From Thermothielavioides terrestris NRRL 8126 (Eukaryota > Ascomycota > Sordariomycetes > Sordariales > Chaetomiaceae), in NCBI RefSeq assembly GCF_000226115.1, contig NC_016459.1, positions 1,116,001-1,180,000 on the forward strand: a stretch of DNA of 64,000 bases, given 5' to 3'. Shown here piece by piece: positions 35,863 to 46,600 of this stretch. The notes under the pieces were generated by a model that saw only the letters and a program-made list of their open reading frames with translations, was not told the origin of the DNA and did no database searches. How positions within the stretch are numbered: position 1 is the stretch's first letter; each line of letters opens with the position of its first letter. The position numbers and the translations under genes were made by a program.

Positions 35863-36673
35863 TTCCTATAGCCTTTTTCGGCTTTACTATAGAGACCTAA
35901 GATCCTAGTAGCCTTCCTAATTAGCTAGTACTATAGAATTAGGTGCTAGGTATGCTACAATGGTGACTATAGGCTTTAAGCGTCTATAGTTCCTTACCTA
36001 GTTCTTTAGCTCCTAGGTATAGTATATACTCTATTCCTTATTTAGAGTTGTAGCCTAAGAGGGCCTAGTGACGGTTCCTAGCTCTCTAGAACAACTGGGG
36101 GGTACTAAGGGAACTGGAAAGGCAGGTTTCTCTCTATCTCCTTAACTAGGGGGTATAGAAGTGCTCGAGCACTTAGGGCTAGGGCTTAAGCAAGGAACCT
36201 ACTGGTAGTCCTTATACTTTAGAACTAACTTCAGAGCTACGCTAGGAACGCCTAGACGTGTTTAGAGAGAGCGGCTACCCCTATTAATCATAGGGCTAGC
36301 AGTAACAGTAGAACGGAGATTTGCTATATTAGTAGAGGCCTCTAATATAGGCGTTAGCACGATTGTTGCTAATATAGTAGTACGCCTAGGAGTGCTAGCT
36401 AGGGCAGCCTAATAGCGGGTGCTACTCCACTATCTGCTAGGTAGTACAATAGCAAGTACTGCCACTATCACGGTCGACACTCCCAACAGTGGAGGTCAGT
36501 TCGACCATCTTTGTTGACGAACTTGTCAATAGCTCTAGCCAACGTAGCTACTAGAGGCAACTACGGGCCTCAATAGCCTTGTTAGGCACCTGTTTTTTTT
36601 TCTTTTGTTTAAGGGATGGATCTATAGTTAGGATCTCTAGATCTATAGCCCAGTGTGCCTTGCGTTTTTCATA

Positions 36674-36693
36674 GACCCGCTCCTCGGAGCGCG
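36674..36693. other. Short perfect hairpin next to T1 right LTR
   Basis: An inverted repeat centred on cgctcctcggagcg lies about 12 bp before the right LTR, next to the G-run. It could be part of an RNA structure at the element's end. This is a single observation with no second copy to compare. Confidence 0.4.
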
Positions 36694-36704
36694 TCTAGGG
36701 GGTG

Positions 36705-36910
36705 TGTCGCGTACTACACTGGCCCCCTGTCTGTGGCTCTGTGGCTTTGGCACCTGTGGGGCTCTCGCTCTAGCCTGTGGGGCTGAGCTCCTACCTGTGT
36801 ATATAGATCTTAGCTCTCCTCCCACCTACTAGGAGGAGCTCTCTCGATTAACATCCTCTTCTCTCTAGCTCTCGCTTAGCCACCTGATGTGCCCTCGCCT
36901 CCTCTCCTCA
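36705..36910. repeat. T1 right LTR
   Basis: This 206-bp repeat is the same length as the left LTR. It retains more unmutated CA/TG sites than the left one. Confidence 0.94.
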
Positions 36911-36915
36911 ATAAC
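36911..36915. repeat. Target-site duplication of T1 (ATAAC), right copy
   Basis: This pairs with 35288-35292; B4 RT continues directly after it. Confidence 0.93.
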
Positions 36916-37236
36916 TTAATTATCTACTCTTAGAATAAAGAAGAATACTATAAATATATACGACTTATCCTCTAGAAGCTATATAAAGCAAGTCTCTAAA
37001 TAGATATTAAGAAATATAAATTCTATATTACTAAGACTAAGTTCCTTAGGTTTATTGTCAATACCAAAGATGTCTAAGTAGACCTAAAGAAAATTAAGAC
37101 AATAGTTTCTTAGGACTAACCTACTACTATACAAGGAGTATAAGCCTTCCTTAGATTCTATAATTTTTACTACTAATTCGTCTATAAGTATAGAAGGATT
37201 ATATAACCCCTATAGCGCCTAACTATTAAAGGAAAA
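36911..37236 (+). pseudogene. B4 pol, third piece (end of RT)
   Basis: RT sequence is collinear with about 56367-56692 of B3, from just after the active site to the RT/RNase H connection. It stops at GGAAAA|TGTAAC, where an unfinished insertion begins. The continuation of B4 (CCATTTAAATAG in B3) is not found again in the window, so the insertion extends past 64000. Confidence 0.88.
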
Positions 37237-38379
37237 TGTAACGTGCTAGCCTTATAGTGTCTGTAGATAAGTGTACAATGTTCTATTCAACTACCTTAAG
37301 GAAGGGAAAAGGAGAAGTATAGGCTACGGTCCCTATACGCAGAGTTTTTTAGGGGCTCGCGAAGTAGGTTCGGACCAACGTTATTCTAGGCGTAAGGCAG
37401 GCCTGCCACAGGTCTGTCCTAGGGCCGCTATAGATCCTAGGCGTAGCCCTATATACCTAGCCTAGGTATAGCCTAGTCTGTAATATACTCTCCCTACCCC
37501 ATTGAGTAGTTGAATTAGAATATACGTAACGCTATATTGAGCGTGGTTTAGGTCTAGTATAGCGCTAGTCGTAATATACGCCAATACCTACTACTCGATT
37601 GTATAGCGCCTGCCTTGTCATTAGGGTAGCCTAGCGTAGTTGCCTACTAAGGCCTTGCTGCTTATAGTCGTCCTACTACCTAGGCTTAAGTTGTTTATTT
37701 ATATTACCCTAGTAAGTCGCTAATTAGCCCTTCCCCGCTTTGTACATTTATATATTACAACTGTATTGCACTAGGCGTATCTACTGATTATATATAACCT
37801 AGCCCCCTCTTATACTATTAAAACCCCCTCCTCCCTTATAAACTTTGTGCCCTATATTTTCTTCTTGCTTCTACCGTATACCCCTATCCCTTCTTCGTAT
37901 TCCTATCCTCTATCCTCTCTATATATTGGCTCTTCCTACTTCGTCTTTATCTTATATCTGTTTCTTAACCTTCTTATATATAGCAACGCTTATATCGCCT
38001 ATACTATTTTTGTTGTATATTTGTTCTACGCCTTGTCGATAATATTCGTTGTTTCTTTATATAACCGTTCTATATCTATAACGCTACTACTTCAACTTTA
38101 ACGTAAACCTAATAAGGACCTGCTATATACCTAGATCGTTCTTATAACTCTTTCTCCTTATATATACTTGGCTTCCTACCACTTCCTTTATATATACGTC
38201 CTATATATATTTCATCTACTTGCTCTAACCTCTATAATAGCTTTCTATTCTCTTTACGATAGCGATATATTCTTAAAACTTACCTACTTCGTCCTTATTT
38301 GTATCTTCCTAAAATATTGGCTATAGTCGCTTTATTTAGTAGTAATAGAGAGGGACATTGTCCTAAAGGAGACGACAAT

Positions 38380-38900
38380 TAGGACTACAATGTACATTAT
38401 CCCTTATTAGGCCTACTTTAGCCCTAGGCTAAAAGCTAACAATGTCTTAGATAGAACTGTAATAATCGTAATAACTCCTTTTACTACGCTATTGGCAACT
38501 ATATTGTTAAAGGCAACTTGGACGACGAGGATAACGCCTTTCCTAAAGAGGAAGGGGACATTTGCCTAAACTACGTTGAGTAGCTTATATATAGTAATTT
38601 CGTTAAATATATCTAAGGATATAAAGAGAGCTATATAGAGTATACTAAGTCGTATACTAAGTGTCGTTAGGATTTAGTACTCTAGGCGACTAACCCCTCT
38701 CTATACACTAGCTTAAAGCGCTTAATCAAATTCTATATCGACAATGAAGCTATTATAGAGTCTACTTATAAGAAAACTAAAACCAAGCTAGCCTACTATA
38801 CTATCTTAAAGGTATTGTTTATCGCCTTTATATATAGCTTCTATAACGCAATTAATATAGCCCTTATATACTAATCCCTAGTACACTCTGCCTTTGCTTT
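38380..38900 (+). pseudogene. Unidentified ORF in the unassigned segment
   Basis: A forward reading of about 170 codons is broken only by TAG/TAA in Gln/Trp-like places. It holds a Cys-containing start (C-L-R-*-N-C-N-N-R), an acidic linker (G-N-L-D-D-E-D-N), then a helical Lys/Tyr/Glu-rich part with two long stretches free of stops (for example the residues I-K-F-Y-I-D-N-E-A). The composition looks truly coding. It lies opposite in orientation to D1 pol. I do not recognise the family; a DNA-binding or recombinase-like N-terminal domain or an element accessory protein are possibilities I cannot choose between. Confidence 0.4.
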
Positions 38901-39103
38901 CGATATACTCCTAGTCACCTCCTCTACATCTTCGACCCTAAGCTAGTAAAGAGCTTTGGTTCTATACTAGGCCTCTTAGAACAATCTCGCTATATAGTAT
39001 TATAGTCGCCTTATTGAGTATATAGCGTAATATCTTAATTCCTCCTAGTAGGAGAATCGGCGTATTGTAGAAGCTATCTATACTATAGTATAGTCTTAAA
39101 CAA

Positions 39104-39107
39104 CTGT
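39104..39107. repeat. Target-site duplication of A3 (CTGT), left copy
   Basis: CTGT is repeated at 52070-52073, directly after the right LTR of A3. Confidence 0.88.
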
Positions 39108-39604
39108 TGAAATGGTGCAAAACCTCTACACCAACCTACCCTACTACACCTAGGACCAGGCGCACAAGATAGTCCCTAGAGGAATGTAGTGCCCCTCTAG
39201 ACGGATGAAGATAGTATATATCGAGTAGTAGGAAGGATGTCTCCTAAAAGGAAGACACGTAGCTTAGGTACGTCTAGTGAGATATAATAGAAAAGATAGA
39301 AGACAACGAGAATATAGTCAGAGCTCAATAGCTTAGATGCCTATCGTCTAGACAGAGGTAGGACAATAAAAGGAGAGGCTCAATAGCCTTCTTAGAAGAA
39401 GGAGAACTACTAACGTAGTATCAACAAACGTATATTAACAACTATTTAATGTCTTACTTAATAATGAAGAAGATAGGCTTAGCCCACTTAAATATATATA
39501 ATTAGAGGGCTAGACCCTTTAGCAATAAATATAACGCTTTAAAATAAATAGAAAAATAGAAAAACTAGGTCCTCTATATCTAGGTAGTCTATTACCTTAA
39601 TCTA
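39108..39604 (-). repeat. A3 3' LTR (left end)
   Basis: This is the reverse-oriented family A LTR, 497 bp, with TGAAATGGTG at its left end and CTTAATCTA at the right. Confidence 0.95.
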
Positions 39605-41915
39605 CACTTCCCTTTCGAGCTTACTATACACTCTTATAGGCAAGCTTATACCTTAAAAGCTCTTTAATATACGCCTCTTATCGTCGCTACTCCTTAAGTT
39701 GCTCTCTATATATAGCTCTCTCGGCTTGTAAAGGTCTAGTTGGCTATAGTAGCTAATCCTATCGTCTTTTATACTCCTCTACCTCCTTAATATATATGTC
39801 CTAGCCCTACTACTATACTAGATATTTATATTTATAGGCGAAGGCGCAATTGTATAGATTGTATAATAGTAGGCGAAGTAGACGTCTAGGCTTTATAGGT
39901 TTCTTACAAAGGCGCTTACTATAGTGCTATACTGAAGGTAACGTCTAGCTAGATAACGTAGATGATCCTTACGCCTAAAGATGCTTTTATACTAGAGTAT
40001 AAGGCATCTTAAGGTAGTCTAGCCTCTTTATAAGCGTATAGACGAACGTCTCCTCTTCCTAGAGGTAGAGATCGAGTACTATCTTCTTAAAGGCTACTTA
40101 TACTAATACCCTAAGGTTCTTAACTAGGTTACTGTTAAGAAGGCGCTTACGGTCTATCTTATCTATAGGGGTATTGACAAGCCTTTATATTATAGTCGCT
40201 TATAGCGTAGTAATCTCTATAATCTTAGCTTTAATATCCCGCTAGGTCGATATATTGTTAAGATCCTTTAAAAGTGCTGTTAATAGACCTAAAACAATTA
40301 GCTAGTCCTCTAGTCAGAGAGGCGAAACAATGCTAGGTACTAGAAATATACTCTATAGCTATTGTTCAAAGTTACCTATAAGGTCTTACAAAGGTAGTAC
40401 ACTATTGAACTATCTATCTAATAGAAGTTCCACGACTCTATAGTAGTATACTTAGTACACTATATCCTTCTTTAACTAGGGTATAAGGATAATTTAGGCA
40501 ATAGCAATTACTCCTTTCTTACTCTAGTTAAGGAGCTAGGTTTCTCTAAACGCTACTAAGTATATAGCTAGAATCCTAAGTTCTATATCACTAAAGTAGT
40601 TACAAAGATATATAGACAAATTATCGAATTTAGAGACATTAGGCGTAAATACGTCGTTGGTTTAGAGGACTTCGATCACCTCGTCTTCGTTATACTCTAA
40701 GAATATAAGCTATATAGGTTCTTAGGTTAGAGACAATAGGTCTAGAGGGAGCTTATACGTCTTCCCTTTGTTCTACTATAACGAAGGGATTCCCTTAGTA
40801 TAGAGTAGACAATCTTTAAAGGTACTAAGAGTATTCCTATAAGCTTTTAACTATAAATGTAATATATATCGCTATACAACTATCTTACTATCTCCCTAGT
40901 ATAGCCAAAGCTAAGGTAGCCTAAACTATATCTATCTATCTAGAAGGTAGGGCCAGAGCTCTTAAAGAAAGGCCTATATAAATTTAAGGGCGAACTATCT
41001 ATACTTCTATTCTAAACTTTGCTAAAGGTAGTAGATAATAACCTTCTTATATAGCTATAACTAAAGGAACCTATAGATAGACTAGAAAGCAATCTAGATC
41101 TCTAATAAGATATTGGTATATATCTCTATACTCTTAAGTATAGAGTCAAAGTAGTAAAGCTAGTCTACAACTTAGTTGAAGATTATAATAGCCCAATGCC
41201 TTCCGTTGACGAAGTAAAGGAAGACCTAAAAACAATAATAGTTGGCAATGACCTTTTGGTTAGACTAGTAGAACTCTTTTAGTATAGGACTAGTATCTAA
41301 GACGGGCTATAGATAGAACTAGAGATAGTCCTTATAAGGATAAAAGAAAAACTATATAACGTCTAGGATTATCTAGCCCTCTAGCTATTCTTTAGTAAGC
41401 AGTATACCTTCTATATTAAAGAGCGAAATACCTATATCTATAAAACTGACTTTAAAAAACTAATCTATTGTATACCTTCCCTTTAGCTAGCCTAGAAATA
41501 GGTAGCTTATAATCTTAGGGTTTACGCTAAGCTAAGGGCTCTAAATCTAGTTAGATCGTTGGTTGATTATATCTTATAGGTACTTCTTTAGAGTCTATAG
41601 AAATAGAAAAAGCTTAGGACTAGTCTCCCTAGGGTAACTTAGTATCCTTAAGTCTAGCTCTTGCTTTATAAAGGAGGTATAATGCTACGCCTAATCGCTA
41701 TCGCTAGCAGGCCTCTACGAACCTTGTAGTATATAAAACTTAAGCTCTCTAAGCAGCTACTTCTATTCTAGGTTAGTAGTTATATCAGCCTAGGGCTATA
41801 TAGGCCCTATAAAATTAGGAATCCTACGACAGCCTATAGCAATACTTATAATAGCGTATAAAAAATCAGCTTATAAGAAAAGTCGCTCTCTAAGTAGAAA
41901 GATCTAGACTAATTG
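39599..41915 (-). pseudogene. A3 Ulp1/C48-like cysteine protease ORF
   Basis: This is the second copy of the accessory protease ORF, collinear with 15480-17796 of A2. The catalytic His is intact here (G-R-H-W-A-I, His at 41196-41198), as is the Asp in Y-Y-F-D-S (41145-41147) and the Gln six codons before the Cys position; the Cys itself is Tyr, as in A2. The two copies together therefore show His, Asp and Gln directly, and the Cys only by inference from TAT standing for TGT. The stop lies in the first bases of the LTR at 39597-39604. The upstream limit is approximate. Its orientation is the same as gag-pol. Confidence 0.75.
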
Positions 41916-42240
41916 AAGCGATTATAAGAAAATCCAAAGCGTAGTAGACGAGGCGAAAGAAATGGTTGATTGTAAGAGAGCTAGCAAGAGGATTAAGAAA
42001 AAGGGGTAGACAAGCCTTCGAAGGTAGGAGGGCTACTTAGCTCTTTCCTAAATTAGGCGAAAGAAAATAGATAAGGCTTATAGCGCCTACTAATTAACTA
42101 GAAATGAGCGTTCGCCCCCTAATTTCTTAAGGCCTTCTTCTCCTCTTTACTATCCTAGAACCATTTTCTTCCTCCAACCTTCTCGCCACCTTATTTTAGT
42201 ACCCTCGTCTCTCTAAGCAAATCAAGTTCTTAGTAGTTGG
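41916..42240. other. A3 spacer between the Ulp1-like ORF and ORF X
   Basis: The forward reading at about 41870-42110 is Arg/Lys-rich and open apart from TAG/TAA (for example R-R-K-K-W-L-I-V-R-E). It is in a phase different from ORF X downstream. It could be a first exon of ORF X or an extra small ORF; the evidence is compositional only. Confidence 0.35.
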
Positions 42241-43677
42241 GTCTTCTACTTCCCTTTCGAATTTATATATAGCTCTTATATATAAATTTGTAACTTAAAA
42301 GCTATAACGCTAAGTAGCTAGTATATCTATAATACGTTGTAGGAAATTACTAATAAAGTAGACGACTAGAAGCTATTATTATATAGGATTATAAACCGCT
42401 AGATCGATCTCTTACTAGTACTAAAAACAACGATCTTTATAGTCTAGAAGTATATCTAAGTAGTTTAGAGTAAAATAAGGGATTTACCAATACCGAAAGA
42501 TAAGTATTATACTAATAAGTATATTATAATCTTAGTCGAATACAAGGCTATCTATAGTATAATCAAGATCTATCAACTAAACGTTAGATTGTTATATATC
42601 TAATAGGTTCTACTAAGCAATTAGCAAGATTAGTGTAGAATATAGCAATTGGTTTATATCGACAATAGGCTAGTTAATATAATTGAATAGTACTATAACA
42701 CCTTAGTTCTTTGTCCAATGTTTATAGAGCATTACAATGGCGGACCACTTAGGCGTTAGATACATTATCTTACTATATATCTAAACTAAGCGTTAGCGCT
42801 TTTGATCTAGGTATAGAGTTGCAAATAAGTACTATACTTCCCTTTTATATTCACCTTCTAAGTGGAGGAAGACTAATACTCCTATAGTAATAAAGTACTT
42901 TGCTATAGCTATAAACTATTGTACTAGTGTTCGACAACTCCTTTTAATAAGGATAGGGACGTCTATATAACTTAGCCCTTTAATAGCTACGCTTCTCTTA
43001 CCTCTCTCTTTAGTAATAAGTATACTAACTATATCTAGTTAGAGAAGGAGTATACTTAGACTTATGTCTATAGGAACAATTAGAAGCACCTAGCTTAGGA
43101 CTTAATCTTATAGAGCTACCTTCTATATAATTCAAAGAACGATCCTAGGCTAAAGCTACGCCTAGAAGAGGTAGGCTAAGAGTGGTTTATCCTACTAAAG
43201 GATGCTATTAGAGAGCAAATAGCATAGTACTAGACCAACTATAAGAGCTTATATCGCTAAGAGACAGAGAAAATTGATAGGGATAGGCAAGGGGTAGGAT
43301 ATAGTCTAGGAGCTTAGCCTATAGACAATAGATTAAAAGACTATATACCCTAATCGCAGATTTTTCTTAGCCTTGACTTTAGCTCTAAGAAACTTAGTCC
43401 TATACAATAGAAACTATCTATCTAAAGGACAAAAGTGAAAAAGAAAAAGATATAAATGACTATAAGGCTCCTAAGAGTAGAGTTACCCCCTAGGAGGAAA
43501 ACTTAGATATTAGCGAAAAGAATAAAGTCTTAAAGGCTAAAAACGAACGAAGGATAGCGAATAGACAAAGACTAAGTAAGACGTAGCTAATAAAGATATT
43601 ACTAACGAGTAGAAGGCTAATATAATAATAGGTATTAGAAAGGAAATATAGCTAAACACTAGTAAAACTATTGAAGG
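42241..43677 (+). pseudogene. A3 ORF X, opposite-strand accessory ORF, unidentified
   Basis: One codon phase runs from about 42241 to a TGA at about 43675 with only TAG/TAA interruptions, roughly 479 codons. Recognisable stretches include a charged segment (I-T-N-K-V-D-D), an acidic/amphipathic region (R-L-K-L-R-L-E-E-V-G) and a basic C-terminal part with K-V-K-K-K-K. It is convergent with gag-pol, overlapping its stop by about 25 bp, and divergent from the protease ORF. No family is recognised. The same frame is present in A2, so it is a family trait. A regulatory, DNA-binding or structural role would be speculation. Confidence 0.48.
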
Positions 43678-46600
43678 CAGTAGCTTCTATACTCTCTCTC
43701 CCTTCTAGAACGTATATCCCTATATATCTAGAGGGCTAATATTGAAAACTAGGTAGCTTTCTATAGGGGATTTCAACGATAAGCTCTTATCAAGGTTGCT
43801 CCTTCTTTACCCCTTTCGTAGTTAAGTGAGTCTAGCTAGCCTAAGGCGCTATAGTACGACTAGGGGTTTCTTCTTTAAGGACCTCCTCCTCAACTATAAT
43901 TGTAGTGTCCTCTATACTATCCTCTTTTAGCGTCTTATCATTGTGATCGCTTATACTATAGACCTTGTTATAATCTAGAACTATAACGCTATTATAGGGA
44001 AGTTTACTTAGGTGATTAGTATAGCTATCTAGGCTAGTAAAGACGTAGATGTAGTCCTCTTCTGCTTAGTTAAGGCTAGTACTATCAGCGACACTATATT
44101 CCCCTTCGCTATCGTTGGTAGATATTGAGAGATATACATTTGTAGAATCTCGCTCCCTATCGCTATAACCTTCGTTGCTAACTTTGTTGTAGTGCCTACT
44201 ATTATAATATTCTTCTTTACAATAGAATAGGGTCGGTCTATCTACTTCTAGCTAAATATTATCTAGCTTAAAGAATTTCTTTATATAGTTCAAAGGATAT
44301 AGCGTCTAGATAGGTATATTGTCTAGAGTCTCTAGGAAGTAAATGTCCTAGTCTTTGATTATCTAAATATAGAATAGGCTAAACTAGCGATACTCTAGCT
44401 TCTGAACTAAGCTTATATCTAGCTAGCGTATATTGTTGTAGACGAAGACGAGATTACTAATGGATATAACTATATTTTTAAAGCGAAATTTACATTTATA
44501 AGCCTTATTATAGCGTTTAGCTATCTTTTTATAGGCTATAGCAACCTATTTAGTAGCAATCTTATAATTGTACTCTACTTCCTAGAGGATATAGGTATAA
44601 AGGGCAATAAGCTTTGTATAGACCTTTGTAGAATCTTCCCCCTCCGACTAGGTATAGATAGAGTCCTAGGTAAGAATTCGCTATATAGGAACATTAAACT
44701 CAACTAGACTAATAGGCTTATAATTATAGACAAGAAAGAAGGGAAATATCCTATAAGAGCCCCTAATAGTTATATAATCTATATATAAGATATATAGAAG
44801 GAGCTCCCTCTATCTTTTTCCTATACTATTAGTTATCTTTGTAAACAAGGTAGTAATCGGGATATAGCTAGCCTCATTTACACCGTTTATACGTAAATTG
44901 TATAATAAGATGATAACTCTCTTAATGCCTAACTTATAAAGGATCTCCTTAACTTCGCCCTTAAACTTAAAGCCTTCGTCGACAACTACAACTATAGAAT
45001 AACCCTAGCAACAAAGGATGTACTATAAGATAAAGGACTTAACGGACTTAGAGGATTTATTTAGTAAGATCTTAGCCTCGATATATCCTATAAGATTATT
45101 ACGAGCCTTAACGAGGAAACACTTCTTCTCCCTATAGCTAGACAGTATATATTAGATGTCGAGGTGCTATTTAGTAAAAGGAAAAGGCGGAGGCGTTGTC
45201 CAACCTGCCACTTCCTTAAACCTCTAGGCATTATACACTTAATATAGGGTATAAGCCTAAATCTAGTTCGCTATATCTTTGTATATACTATACTAGTAGT
45301 AGTAGTTTATTACCTATTGGTATATCGGCTCCTTCCTATAATAGCCAACCTTATTGTAATACTAGTTGAAGATTAAACGCCTCTCCTTAGGGGTATCAAC
45401 AATATACTTATAACACTATATATAATTTATACTTTAGAGGAAAAGGTGATGATCCTCAACAAAGTATTTTAACGCTTTCCTTTTAAGCTAATGTCGCTTC
45501 TAGTATAGACCGTAGCTAGGTAGAGCTTCTATCGTCGATAAGAAATAGGTAATATCCTAGGAACGCTAGGAGTAACCGTCCTAAAGGCGGATAGGCTCTA
45601 GCTTCCTTGCTAGATACGACGTCTCTTCGCCTATATAGTTGACAAAGATCTAGGCGTCGACCTAGTCGTCGATATCCTTCTCTACTTCCTTCTCTATATA
45701 GTCAAAGGGCCTAGGTAGCTTATAGGACAATGCGTTAGCTACAACATTTTTAGAGCCTAGGATATACTTAACCTCGAAGTCGAATAGGCGGATCTAGATA
45801 ATCTAGTGTATTATAAAAGTACCTAGAACATCGCTTATAGCACCATTAAGCTAATAGACTAAAACTAGAGCATTGGTCTCTATAGTAAAATATATATTAA
45901 AAAGGTAGTGGCGAAAACGCTTTAAAAGGAAGAGTAGCCCCCTTAGCTCCCTCTTTATAGTATTATACCACTTCTCTACCTTTAACTAGATACTGCTCTT
46001 GAACTTATATAGATGTCTCTTGCTATTGGGACCGACCTGCTTAAGTATACCTCCCTAGCTAAAGATGCTAATGTTGTAAACTAGGAAGATTATACTATAC
46101 TATAGATCGCTATAGACGAGCATTATAAGGACTAGAGTAGTAGTGATTTTCTTCTTTAGCTTATCCATCGCCTTCTACTTAGTAGGCTCCTAAGTCTACT
46201 TAGTATCCTTCTTTATTAGGGCGTAAAGAGGAATTGTAATAATTGTAAAGCCCTTGATCTAGATCTAATAGTATCTAACTATTTCAACGAAGGTATATAC
46301 CTCTTTAACGTTAGAATAGGTCTTCTACTCCTTTATCTTAATTACCTTTACTTCTTTAGGAAGACGCTTATTAGGTATATAAAGATAACTAAGTAGGACT
46401 ACTTTTAGCTACGCCTACTTCGACTTTACTATAACGATAGTTGTACCTATTAGCTCTATATTTAGTAACACTATATCGATATTCTTAAGATATTTAACAA
46501 CAAATTTACAACGTCCTTCTTTATCTAGATAACTATTATAATTAGATCAAAGACCTTTTACTACAATGTCGTCTAGATAGACTCGATAGACATCTAGGAT

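Larger units (their letters stand above)
35293..36910. mobile_element. T1: 1.6-kb non-autonomous LTR element (TRIM-like)
   Basis: Two direct 206-bp repeats, 35293-35498 and 36705-36910, each begin TGTCG and end CTCA. They enclose about 1.2 kb, and the whole is flanked by ATAAC duplications. No protease, RT, RNase H or integrase is visible, so it is non-autonomous. It keeps many more TG/CA dinucleotides than its surroundings and is GC-richer, so it is either younger or less exposed to RIP. The short G-run (tctagggggtg) just before the right LTR suggests plus orientation, but the most protein-like ORF is on the minus strand, so orientation is left open. Confidence 0.93.
37237..39107. other. Unassigned segment, start of a large insertion into B4
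   Basis: Sequence begins TGTAAC, a plausible LTR terminus, directly after a broken B4 pol. It matches no other part of the window. The first 560 bp keep more CA/TG and GC than the neighbours. A polypyrimidine tract at about 37802-37836 could be an inverted polypurine tract, in which case 37237 to about 37800 would be a reverse 3' LTR, possibly of D1. That is a guess, because the partner LTR is outside the window. Small open frames at 37271-37465 and 37845-38101 have no protein-like composition. The segment continues after A3 at 52074 and after B3 at 59584. Confidence 0.5.

Noticed and set aside
36643..36825. 60-codon reverse open frame across the T1 right LTR
   Set aside because: It straddles an LTR boundary and is Arg/Pro/Ser-rich; best seen as chance in the GC-richer LTR.
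37271..37465. 64-codon forward open frame just inside the 37237 junction
   Set aside because: It lies within a likely LTR-like terminus and has no protein-like pattern.
37845..38101. Overlapping hydrophobic open frames of 65 and 84 codons
   Set aside because: Low-complexity Tyr/Ser/Leu/Ile composition from pyrimidine-rich DNA; no start context or domain, and two overlapping phases are equally open.
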